Notes under the pieces: model-generated
Told to the model about the DNA's origin: nothing
The model's database searches: none
Seen by the model: the letters and a program-made list of their open reading frames with translations, nothing else
Origin: Holosporales bacterium
GTDB lineage: Bacteria; Pseudomonadota; Alphaproteobacteria; RUG11792
Length of the DNA: 5,443 bases
Assembly (NCBI GenBank): GCA_031279295.1
Contig: JAITIT010000005.1
Location: 1-5,443 of the forward strand
Reading direction: 5' to 3'
Shown here: in pieces, positions 1-5,094 of the stretch
Position numbering within the stretch: the first letter of the stretch is position 1
Layout of the letters: the number at the start of each line of letters is the position of its first letter
Made by a program: the position numbers and the translations under genes

Positions 1-121
1 CTCTCATATCCGAGTCCTATGCTCCACCAACTGTACGGCTACCGATGATTCATAGGGTTCTGACTATAGCCATATCACGTGCCACCACTTTTAATTGTGG
101 TTGGTGGAAAATATATGAGAG
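1..121. other. Gene-free left edge with nested inverted repeats
   Basis: No convincing coding region is seen here on either strand. The segment has nested complementary arms: CTCTCATAT (1-9) with ATATGAGAG (113-121), CCACCAA (24-30) with TTGGTGG (101-107), GGCTA (37-41) with TAGCC (67-71), and CCAC (85-88) with GTGG (97-100). They can all form together as a branched fold on either strand. The outer stem begins at the first base of the window, so it may continue outside. Length and closing stem recall 5S rRNA, but the conserved 5S motifs are absent. It may be a structured RNA or a chance fold. Confidence 0.2.
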
Positions 122-176
122 AGTTGAGGCGCAATAGACCTACCCAAAAGCACAGCCGCTCACAAAAGCATGTACG

Positions 177-214
177 TAGCTTATTTGAGCTAAGCCTTGG
201 AGAAGGCTAATTTT
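177..214. terminator. Two adjacent hairpins beyond the comEC stop, possible terminator
   Basis: A perfect six-base-pair hairpin, AGCCTT-GGAG-AAGGCT, lies at 193-208. A second, TAGCT/AGCTA with a six-base loop, lies directly beside it at 177-192. On the plus strand the first hairpin is followed by AATTTT, a weak U-tract, so it could end a plus-strand transcript entering from the left. For comEC, whose stop codon is about 40 bases to the right on the minus strand, there is no clear U-tract after the hairpins. They could still mark its transcript end. The remainder of 122-247 shows nothing else I can support. Confidence 0.3.
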
Positions 215-247
215 GCAAGTTATGAAGCGTTAGGGAGGATAGTTATT

Positions 248-2158
248 TTACTTCGAATCGACTGACGTGTAGTGCGCAGGACAGTATGGATGCTTCTGGA
301 TAGCGAGCTGTTTAATCTTTCCTGATCTTGTCCAGACGTATAGTCCACGGCTATGCTCCGCACCAAGCTCTCCGTCATATTCCTTCTTGTTGAGTTTCCC
401 GCTGAAGCCGAGGCTTTTCTGAATGGACGAAACCTGCAGCCTGCTCTTCTGGAGTGAGGTTGTATAGAATTTCCCATCCATTGTGAAACATACTACGCCG
501 GAGTTGGGAGGAATCACCACATCAGGCTGATCTTCGCAGATCCACATTATGGTCCCAATTAAGCTGATGCCAGCTCCCGCGTACCTGCACCTTGTTTTCA
601 GTAGCGTAAGGATAATGCCGCCGCCGATGATGATGTATAAGCTTGTAAGGGATGGGGACTTAATTGTAATTACCGACCCTGGGAGTTCAGATATCCATCC
701 GAGGAAATAAGTCAATACCGCCAGCACATATCGTAAGGCAATCATAAACACATCTGTAAACGTACACGTAACGAATGTCGCTATCATAAGTGGGATTACG
801 ATGAAGCTCACTACCGGAATTGCAACTATGTTCCCGAATAGTCCGACAACACTAAATCTGTTAAACGTTGCGACAGACACTGGGAATGTTGCAATTGAAG
901 CTATGGTTGTCGTTAGTGCTGAAGATGCAATATAGAAACACATCTTTTGTATCAATGTATTACACCTCTCCCTAAATTTTTGGATTTCGCCGTGAAGGGT
1001 CTCGTAGGCTGATACCAGCGCAACGATAGCTGAGAACGATAACTGGAAGCTAACTAGGAACATGGACCCAGGATCAAACAGCAGTATCATAAATGCTGCG
1101 AATGCAACACTCCGTAACGACACAACTTTTCTGTTGCAGAGCATGCTCAACAGGAAGATGGTTGTCATTATGAATGCCCTTACAGCTGACGGAGATGCTC
1201 CAGATATTTTCAAGTAGAAGAACGTGACTAGGATTGTTGCGACTGCAGCGTACTGTCTCGGGTCAGCGCTTCGTAATAGTAGGAAGATGTACCTAGCTAT
1301 CCTGTAGAAGATAATGAAAATTAGGGAAGCCACAATTGACATGTGTAGCCCTGAAATAGCGAGGATGTGGGCCGTACCAGAGTTAATATATTTATCACGG
1401 ATCTCAGGAGAGATCGAGGACTTATCTCCGGTCAGCAGAGCGCTTGCTATGCCACCTGCCGTTGCTCCCATTTCTCTTACAACGTACTTCGTGATGTTGC
1501 GTCGTATGCTAGAAAAAACGTAGTGGTGTTCAGAGCGATCGTGTTGCTTGTAGATTGTGTATACGATGCCTGTTGCATCTAGGCCTATCAGTGAGTTGTA
1601 CTGTCTCTGATCGAAGGAAGTTGGAATCGCTGCAAGTTTGTACGGCAAGATCTTTCCACGGATCTTCACGAGATCATTGGGGTTGATACCGTGTAGCATG
1701 CGTACTGAGCATGTCATCTTCGCCGTCCTGATAAACTGCAGCTTATCAGTCGATGTGAACTTCATATCGTCCAGTGTAATGCGCTGCATGTTCTTCATAG
1801 TCGGATGAGTCTCATCTATAAACTTGACTGTTGCTGTAAACTCAGCTGAATTAATTTCATGCTCCAAAAACTCCTTCTGCGAAAGCATTGTAGTTTCAAG
1901 GATGCCACCTGTCTGCGAAACATAGATTCCAGTAACAAAGGTCAACATCAGGAGGACGGCGACCTTGGAGTATCGACGGATCGAGAACGTTCCACAGAGG
2001 GCACAGAACACAAAAATCAGCAGGTGTGAAAACTTACTGAACGGATTGAAGACTCCGACCATTATTCCGAATCCCAGGATAACTGGGGCAAACAGTGGTA
2101 TCGTGCGTTTCTCAATAAGAATGTCGCCAGATACCGTAGGCAAGTATGATGTGGCCAA
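248..2158 (-). CDS. comEC: ComEC/Rec2 family competence protein, DNA-uptake channel
   Basis: A 636-residue polytopic membrane protein. ComEC carries incoming single-stranded DNA across the inner membrane in natural transformation. The N-terminal part (about 20-82) has hydrophobic segments, followed by a soluble OB-like DUF4131 region to about 205, ending in IPTSFDQRQYNSLIGLDATG where alphaproteobacterial ComECs have their FDF...GI.ATG motif. The Competence core (about 230-520, PF03772) shows the family signatures: GIASALLTGD (236-245), AHILAISGLH (263-272), GASPSAVRAF (320-329), FQLSFSA (371-377) and FNRFSVVGLFGN...P (432-448). The C-terminal metallo-beta-lactamase domain of longer ComECs is absent; the tail (546-636) instead resembles the short alphaproteobacterial tail. 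The start is TTG, preceded by AAGGGGA five bases upstream. The reading frame is closed by TAA at 2183-2185, with no ATG, GTG or TTG between that stop and this TTG, and the next ATG is residue 33. ruvA lies 197 bp upstream on the same strand. The family call is firm; activity in transformation is inferred. Confidence 0.94.
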   Translation of the reverse strand: MATSYLPTVSGDILIEKRTIPLFAPVILGFGIMVGVFNPFSKFSHLLIFVFCALCGTFSIRRYSKVAVLLMLTFVTGIYVSQTGGILETTMLSQKEFLEHEINSAEFTATVKFIDETHPTMKNMQRITLDDMKFTSTDKLQFIRTAKMTCSVRMLHGINPNDLVKIRGKILPYKLAAIPTSFDQRQYNSLIGLDATGIVYTIYKQHDRSEHHYVFSSIRRNITKYVVREMGATAGGIASALLTGDKSSISPEIRDKYINSGTAHILAISGLHMSIVASLIFIIFYRIARYIFLLLRSADPRQYAAVATILVTFFYLKISGASPSAVRAFIMTTIFLLSMLCNRKVVSLRSVAFAAFMILLFDPGSMFLVSFQLSFSAIVALVSAYETLHGEIQKFRERCNTLIQKMCFYIASSALTTTIASIATFPVSVATFNRFSVVGLFGNIVAIPVVSFIVIPLMIATFVTCTFTDVFMIALRYVLAVLTYFLGWISELPGSVITIKSPSLTSLYIIIGGGIILTLLKTRCRYAGAGISLIGTIMWICEDQPDVVIPPNSGVVCFTMDGKFYTTSLQKSRLQVSSIQKSLGFSGKLNKKEYDGELGAEHSRGLYVWTRSGKIKQLAIQKHPYCPAHYTSVDSK

Positions 2159-2202
2159 AAGATTCCCCTTACGCGATAGGCATTACCATATGCGATACGT
2201 TC

Positions 2203-2252
2203 AGCGTACTAAAAGCACGCTATGTAGCACAATGGTAAATGTACCGTGTGCT
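2203..2252 (-). other. Tandem hairpins between ruvA and comEC
   Basis: Two stem-loops stand four bases apart in the 197-bp spacer. The first, at 2226-2252, pairs AGCACA with TGTGCT and GGTA with TACC, with one bulged base and one wobble around a short loop. The second, read on the minus strand at 2203-2221, pairs AGCGTGC with GTACGCT (one G-U) around TTTTA. Neither is followed by a clear U-run in the direction of ruvA and comEC transcription. A simple terminator is therefore not obvious; leader structure, RNA processing or a weak attenuator are possible. No known riboswitch is recognised. Confidence 0.3.
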
Positions 2253-2265
2253 GTAGATAAATCAA
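2238..2265 (-). promoter_or_regulatory. Weak sigma70-like promoter candidate for comEC
   Basis: On the minus strand TTGATT (2265-2260) is separated by 16 bases from TACATT (2243-2238). Each hexamer matches four of six consensus positions. Transcription would begin near 2231, about 70 bases before the TTG start of comEC. The -10 box lies within the hairpin at 2226-2252, so such a transcript would carry only the second hairpin whole. Scores this weak arise often by chance, and comEC may instead be read through from ruvA. Confidence 0.2.
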
Positions 2266-2355
2266 GCAACTCTGCTTCCTAATCTTGATCTAAGGTATGG
2301 GTCATGGATTGATGGGAAATGAACTAATCCTAAGCCTCAGAGTAGAACACCAGAA

Positions 2356-2934
2356 CTATCTCATTTTCTTAATGCATTCAGTTATCATGATGTCTGTTGG
2401 TGCTGAGATTCCGATTTGTTGGATTACCTCCGATAGGACCTTGCTTACTTTGCTTTTGCTGTATCCCAAACTTATTAGGCCGAGCATCGTATCGTTCATA
2501 CTAGTATTACTGAGGTTGGAGAGATCATTAACCTGACCTATGCTCTTGTCCCTCAGCTCCAGTAAGATTCTCTCGGCTGTTTTTTTGCCGATACCACCGA
2601 CTCTACATAACAATGATGAATCCTGAGTCGCTACGGCCATCGCGACATCTTCAGGAGATAAACACGATAGAACACGCATCGCCGACTTGATACCAACCCC
2701 GTGCACCGAGAGCAGTGCCTCAAAAATTTTCTTCTCCCAATCGTCAATAAACCCACACAAGAACTGAGCATCCTGCCTGATCATCTGGATGATCATCAAT
2801 GAGATGGGTGTTCCAACTATAGCTGAGTTTCGTACCTTATCGGAAACGAGTACGGCGTACCCAATGCCATTGACATCGACGATAATCGAGTCATCTAGAA
2901 TCGAATCAACTCCACCTCTAATTTTAGCGATCAT
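2356..2934 (-). CDS. ruvA: Holliday junction branch migration protein RuvA
   Basis: A 192-residue cytoplasmic protein of usual RuvA length. RuvA tetramers bind the Holliday junction and seat the RuvB motors for branch migration in recombinational repair. Domain I (about 1-63) is the OB fold, with VNGIGYAV (21-28) as the usual VGGVGYEV motif. Domain II has two helix-hairpin-helix motifs: LLSVHGVGIKSAMRVL (about 74-89) and VGGIGKKTAERILLELRDK (112-130). A linker (about 131-145) leads to the RuvB-binding domain III with LISLGYSKSKVSKVL. The start is set at the ATG giving MIAKIRGG, which aligns with the family N-terminus (E. coli MIGRLRG). An in-frame ATG at 2976 would add 14 unrelated residues and lies beside a likely promoter. 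The Shine-Dalgarno is weak. The acidic pin reads RQDAQ rather than REDAQ, so the first acidic residue is Gln54. Neither ruvB nor ruvC is in view; comEC follows after 197 bp. Confidence 0.96.
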   Translation of the reverse strand: MIAKIRGGVDSILDDSIIVDVNGIGYAVLVSDKVRNSAIVGTPISLMIIQMIRQDAQFLCGFIDDWEKKIFEALLSVHGVGIKSAMRVLSCLSPEDVAMAVATQDSSLLCRVGGIGKKTAERILLELRDKSIGQVNDLSNLSNTSMNDTMLGLISLGYSKSKVSKVLSEVIQQIGISAPTDIMITECIKKMR

Positions 2935-2973
2935 CGACCGAACGCCTACATACTGTCCATGGCGTACACTGAT

Positions 2974-2986
2974 CATAATTATACCA
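2974..2986 (-). promoter_or_regulatory. Extended -10 promoter for ruvA, possibly bidirectional
   Basis: On the minus strand TGGTATAAT (2986-2978) is an exact extended -10 element (TGnTATAAT). No good -35 hexamer is seen at 16-18 bases, which extended -10 promoters can tolerate. Initiation would fall near 2971, giving a leader of about 37 bases before the ATG at 2934. It would start downstream of the ATG at 2976, which supports the shorter RuvA. The core ATAATTAT (2975-2982) is an exact palindrome, so the plus strand reads CATAAT (2974-2979), a possible -10 for a rightward transcript, again without a clear -35. Confidence 0.4.
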
Positions 2987-3017
2987 GATCACACTGATGC
3001 AGGAGGTACTCAAATAC

Positions 3018-3089
3018 ACCTGGGAGACCTCCATCATGAATAGGGCCTGGGAGGAAAATTTGACTTTAAGCAGGGCTTGGTCTCCAGGT
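3018..3089 (+). ncRNA. Long imperfect inverted repeat, possible small RNA
   Basis: ACCTGGGAGACC (3018-3029) is complementary to GGTCTCCAGGT (3079-3089) over 11 base pairs with one bulged G, closing a 49-base interior. Inside, CCTGGGAG occurs again (near 3047-3054), and GCCTG pairs imperfectly with CAGGGC. GGAGGT (3002-3007) can also pair with ACCTCC (3028-3033), so alternative folds exist. A plausible plus-strand terminator follows eight bases later (3097-3128), and a weak -10 (CATAAT) lies about 40 bases upstream. Together they suggest a rightward RNA of roughly 140 bases. Known families such as 4.5S, 6S, tmRNA and RNase P are not recognised. It could also be a non-transcribed repeat or decayed sequence. 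Confidence 0.3.
3041..3072 (+). repeat. Dispersed 32-bp imperfect repeat, copy A
   Basis: This segment matches copy B (5092-5123) at 26 of 32 positions without gaps, in the same orientation. The best-kept part is AATTTGACTTTAAGCA (3057-3072), which matches 15 of 16. Read on the minus strand, both copies encode LLKVKFS then Q and L at matching positions, and several differences are silent. Copy A lies inside the 3018-3089 inverted repeat. It may be a dispersed intergenic element or the remnant of a shared coding sequence. I do not recognise it as a known element. Confidence 0.45.
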
Positions 3090-3096
3090 AAAACAC

Positions 3097-3128
3097 CGCG
3101 TACTCAGCTGTGTAGTCGTGATTTTTTT
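3097..3128 (+). terminator. Plausible intrinsic terminator, rightward
   Basis: CGCGTACT (3097-3104) pairs with AGTCGTG (3114-3120) as seven base pairs with one bulged T and one G-U, around a nine-base loop. It is followed by A and seven T residues (3122-3128), the only such run after a stem in the window. It would end a plus-strand transcript that passes through the 3018-3089 element. No protein gene on the plus strand ends just before it, which is the main reason to suspect an RNA gene upstream. Confidence 0.45.
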
Positions 3129-3233
3129 ATGGGCGTAAAAATAATTTGCATCCCACAAATGTCCAGCTGTACCATAAACATATGAGGTGGCTGTTCTAAG
3201 CTATCTCATACTCAGTTCACCCGCTACTAATCC

Positions 3234-3276
3234 TAACATCTGGATGAAATGGGTGTCAATTAACATCTGATTAACA
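3234..3276 (+). promoter_or_regulatory. Short direct repeats before the 53-aa gene
   Basis: TAACATCTG occurs at 3234-3242 and again at 3261-3269. Overlapping the second copy, ATTAACA occurs at 3259-3265 and 3270-3276, eleven bases apart, or one helical turn. The group ends just before the ribosome binding site of the gene at 3297. The spacing fits a regulator site on one DNA face, but no known operator is recognised. No convincing sigma70 promoter is visible; TTGCAT (3147-3152) with TACCAT after 18 bases (3171-3176) is the best weak candidate. Confidence 0.22.
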
Positions 3277-3296
3277 ATTTAGAAAGGAGGCATGAT

Positions 3297-3458
3297 ATGT
3301 CTAACTTTAACAAAGGAGCATTCTTAGAGAATGCAAAGAGAGTATACCTCAAAGTAGGTGATACGTTACCAGATACAAATCTAAGGAGGAGGTTAGATGA
3401 ATTCATAGACTATAATAAATCACGTTTCGCCAGACATCTGGATGATATATGTAGCTAA
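3297..3458 (+). CDS. Small hypothetical protein, 53 aa
   Basis: I do not recognise this protein. It has 53 residues, starts MSNFNKGAFLENAKRVYL and ends RFARHLDDICS. It is rich in both basic (ten Lys/Arg) and acidic (eight Asp/Glu) residues, has no membrane segment or signal peptide, and looks mostly helical. One Cys is at the penultimate position. The strongest evidence is AGAAAGGAGG (3281-3290), a ten-base complement to the 16S 3' end usual in alphaproteobacteria (CCTCCTTTCT), six bases before the ATG. A nearer ATG at 3292 gives only 11 codons in another frame. Short direct repeats stand upstream and a hairpin covers the stop codon, giving a compact single-gene unit. It is read in the direction of the antiporter and away from ruvA. 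A regulator, an antitoxin or a decayed fragment are all open possibilities; nothing in the sequence chooses between them. Confidence 0.6.
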   Translation: MSNFNKGAFLENAKRVYLKVGDTLPDTNLRRRLDEFIDYNKSRFARHLDDICS

Positions 3459-3479
3459 CGTCGTTGGTAATACGACGTT
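3457..3479 (+). terminator. Hairpin over the stop codon of the 53-aa gene
   Basis: AACGTCGT (3457-3464) and ACGACGTT (3472-3479) form a perfect eight-base-pair stem with a seven-base loop. The first arm begins within the TAA stop codon. The bases after it, CACATTATTTA, are only moderately U-rich, so termination would be weak. It may instead protect the 3' end of the small mRNA or partly separate it from the antiporter downstream. Confidence 0.35.
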
Positions 3480-3523
3480 CACATTATTTATGGTAAAGCT
3501 ATCACCAGGCCGGAGATTAATGA

Positions 3524-3552
3524 TTGATATAGGACCTGAGTAGAAGTGTTAG
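3524..3552 (+). promoter_or_regulatory. Candidate promoter before the antiporter
   Basis: TTGATA (3524-3529) matches five of six -35 positions and is followed after 17 bases by TGTTAG (3547-3552), a poor -10 with three of six. Initiation near 3559 would leave a leader of about 150 bases before the antiporter GTG. That leader includes a small hairpin, CAGAT-AAA-ATCTG (3667-3679). It would also exclude the GTG of the small frame at 3546. Evidence is weak. Confidence 0.2.
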
Positions 3553-3719
3553 AAACTCACGGAAAGAGAGATTATGTGCATAACGCTCCTATGCGGTATG
3601 AGGTGGATGTAGACCGATCAAGTCGGAGACATATACCAAATTGGTTATCGCTTCTGCGCGGTACTTCAGATAAAATCTGGAACCATATGGTGTGCATAAC
3701 GTCCAGCCCCTGTGTATAG
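3546..3719 (+). CDS. Possible small ORF overlapping the antiporter start
   Basis: A frame open from 3540 to TAG at 3717-3719. From GTG at 3546 it would give 57 residues; from ATG at 3591, 42 residues (MRYEVDVDRSSRRHIPNWLS...). It overlaps the antiporter GTG start (3712) by eight bases in a different frame, an arrangement seen in translationally coupled genes. The antiporter start lacks its own Shine-Dalgarno, which makes coupling attractive. Against it: neither start has a good ribosome binding site, no family is recognised, and a frame this long can occur by chance. It could also be a fragment of a gene broken by frameshifts, since a second open frame without a start codon covers 3409-3543. 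Confidence 0.22.
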   Translation: MLETHGKRDYVHNAPMRYEVDVDRSSRRHIPNWLSLLRGTSDKIWNHMVCITSSPCV

Positions 3720-5094
3720 TCTATTTGAGATTGCTATCCTCACCTCACCTTTCAGTATCGTTCTGCTGATGCTTGCGGTCATGCCGCTGATAGCATCAAG
3801 GTTTTGGAAGAAGCATGAGTGGACCGTATTGCTATCAATCGCGTTGATTTCAGTCGTATGCACGTATGTGAAGCTCCCGAACTTCAAGGAGGTAATGTAC
3901 CATTCGCTAGTAGATGATTACCTACCATTCATCATAATGGTGTTTACTCTGTACGTGCTTAGTAACGGTATACACGTCAAGATTAAAGCATCATCAAGCA
4001 CACTGACGAACACTATTTTTTTGGGAGTTGGGAATATCTTCGCGTCACTCATCGGTACCACAGGGGCTTCGGTATTGCTGCTGCACTCATTCCTAGCGAT
4101 AAATAAAGGACGTCAGCATAAGACACATCTGGTCATATTCTTCATATTAACAATGGCCAACATCGGTGGGATGCTAACCCCTCTCGGCGACGCCCCTATC
4201 CTTCTGGGGTATCTGCATGGAGTTGATTTCGAATGGTCGCTTGTAAAGCTGTTTCCGATCTGGTTCGTAAGTACAGCCATATGCATGGCTTGCTTCTACC
4301 TCATCGATAAGTTTTTCCTGAGGAAGGAGAGAGAGCATATAGACACAGAGGCTATTTCAACGCAAGTTGTTGATGAGGTTAACACAGTGCTTACAGATGA
4401 AGCTGTTGATGAGCTATCCCAGGAATGCGATGGGAAATCCAATCGGAGATTCTCGATCTCGATTAGTGGGTTGGGAAACGTTACCCTTCTGCTCCTGACA
4501 GTTGTGACGTTGTTCGTTGAGTTTCAAGACTTAATAATCGGCAGCATCACGATTTCACATATGCTAATCAGGAATATGCTACTACTGACCTTCGCTGCCA
4601 TATCGTTGTTCACAAGGAAATGTAACGATATAGACTTCTCACCGTTTTCGGATGTAGCAAAAACCTTTCTTGTAATCTTCATAACGATAGCTCCCGTGGT
4701 ATCAATCCTGGACATAAACTCAGACCGCATCCATGCCCTCTTCATGCAGATGACTGACGAGACGAACGTGGCATCTGTATACTTCTGGATATGTTCGATC
4801 ACATCTGCATTCCTGGATAACGCTCCATCATATCTGCTGTTCTTCAATATTGCAGGAGGCGATGCAAATGCGTTAATGAGCGCCTATCCCAACATCTTGG
4901 TTGCAATATCATCAAGCTCAGTGATCATGGGAGCAATCACATACATCGGCAATGCCCCAAATCTGATTGTGAGATCGATAGCCGAAAAAAGAGGAATCAA
5001 AATGCCATCATTTATCGAGTACATGGCGTGGGCCGGAGCTATCATACTCCCAATCGGCGTGATACTAACATTACTGATTGGATGGATGTATTAG
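3712..5094 (+). CDS. CitMHS_2-type sodium:proton antiporter, inner membrane
   Basis: A 460-residue polytopic membrane protein with about 11 hydrophobic segments, belonging to the ion transporter superfamily group annotated as sodium:proton antiporter (PF16980, CitMHS_2). Such proteins are thought to exchange Na+ for H+; the substrate here is inferred from family. Family motifs are present in order: PFSIVLLMLAVMPLIASRFW (13-32), DDYLPFIIM (68-76), LIGTTGAS (113-120), NIGGMLTPLGDAPILLGYLHG (150-170), SAFLDNAPSYL (365-375) and GAITYIGNAPNLIV (407-420), then RSIAEKRGIKMPSF. The two N-G/D-P repeats are the likely ion-binding re-entrant segments. A strongly acidic hydrophilic loop (about 204-245) splits the halves. 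The start is GTG; an in-frame TAA at 3697 closes the frame upstream, and there is no Shine-Dalgarno, so an unusual or coupled start is likely. No terminator is seen after it. Length and both motif halves look intact. Confidence 0.93.
   Translation: MYSLFEIAILTSPFSIVLLMLAVMPLIASRFWKKHEWTVLLSIALISVVCTYVKLPNFKEVMYHSLVDDYLPFIIMVFTLYVLSNGIHVKIKASSSTLTNTIFLGVGNIFASLIGTTGASVLLLHSFLAINKGRQHKTHLVIFFILTMANIGGMLTPLGDAPILLGYLHGVDFEWSLVKLFPIWFVSTAICMACFYLIDKFFLRKEREHIDTEAISTQVVDEVNTVLTDEAVDELSQECDGKSNRRFSISISGLGNVTLLLLTVVTLFVEFQDLIIGSITISHMLIRNMLLLTFAAISLFTRKCNDIDFSPFSDVAKTFLVIFITIAPVVSILDINSDRIHALFMQMTDETNVASVYFWICSITSAFLDNAPSYLLFFNIAGGDANALMSAYPNILVAISSSSVIMGAITYIGNAPNLIVRSIAEKRGIKMPSFIEYMAWAGAIILPIGVILTLLIGWMY

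Noticed and set aside
1..121. 5S rRNA, because of the length and closing stem
   Set aside because: The conserved 5S loop sequences, such as the CGAAC region, are absent on both strands.
3..137. Open plus-strand frame of 44 codons entering from the left edge
   Set aside because: It has no recognisable family features, and a frame this short is often open by chance. It also crosses the inverted repeats.
145..170. CAAAAGCA repeated with an 18-base period (145-152 and 163-170)
   Set aside because: It has only two short copies and no further unit, so neither a CRISPR nor an iteron array is supported.
1314..1582. Plus-strand frames inside comEC
   Set aside because: They are antisense to conserved ComEC motifs and have no support of their own.
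2935..2976. Longer RuvA starting at the ATG at 2976
   Set aside because: It adds 14 residues not found in RuvA, has no Shine-Dalgarno, and lies at or before the likely transcription start.
2997..3185. 62-codon plus-strand frame over the inverted repeat
   Set aside because: It runs through the strong hairpin and the terminator-like poly-T, and has no Shine-Dalgarno and no recognisable family.
3575..3702. TGTGCATAACG at 3575-3585 and again at 3691-3701
   Set aside because: An 11-base exact repeat is expected by chance a few times in a window of this size, and the flanks do not extend it.
3666..3887. 73-codon minus-strand frame across the antiporter start
   Set aside because: It is antisense to conserved transmembrane coding sequence, with no ribosome binding site evidence.
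4524..4847. 107-codon minus-strand frame inside the antiporter
   Set aside because: It lies fully within a well-supported gene and looks like an antisense shadow.
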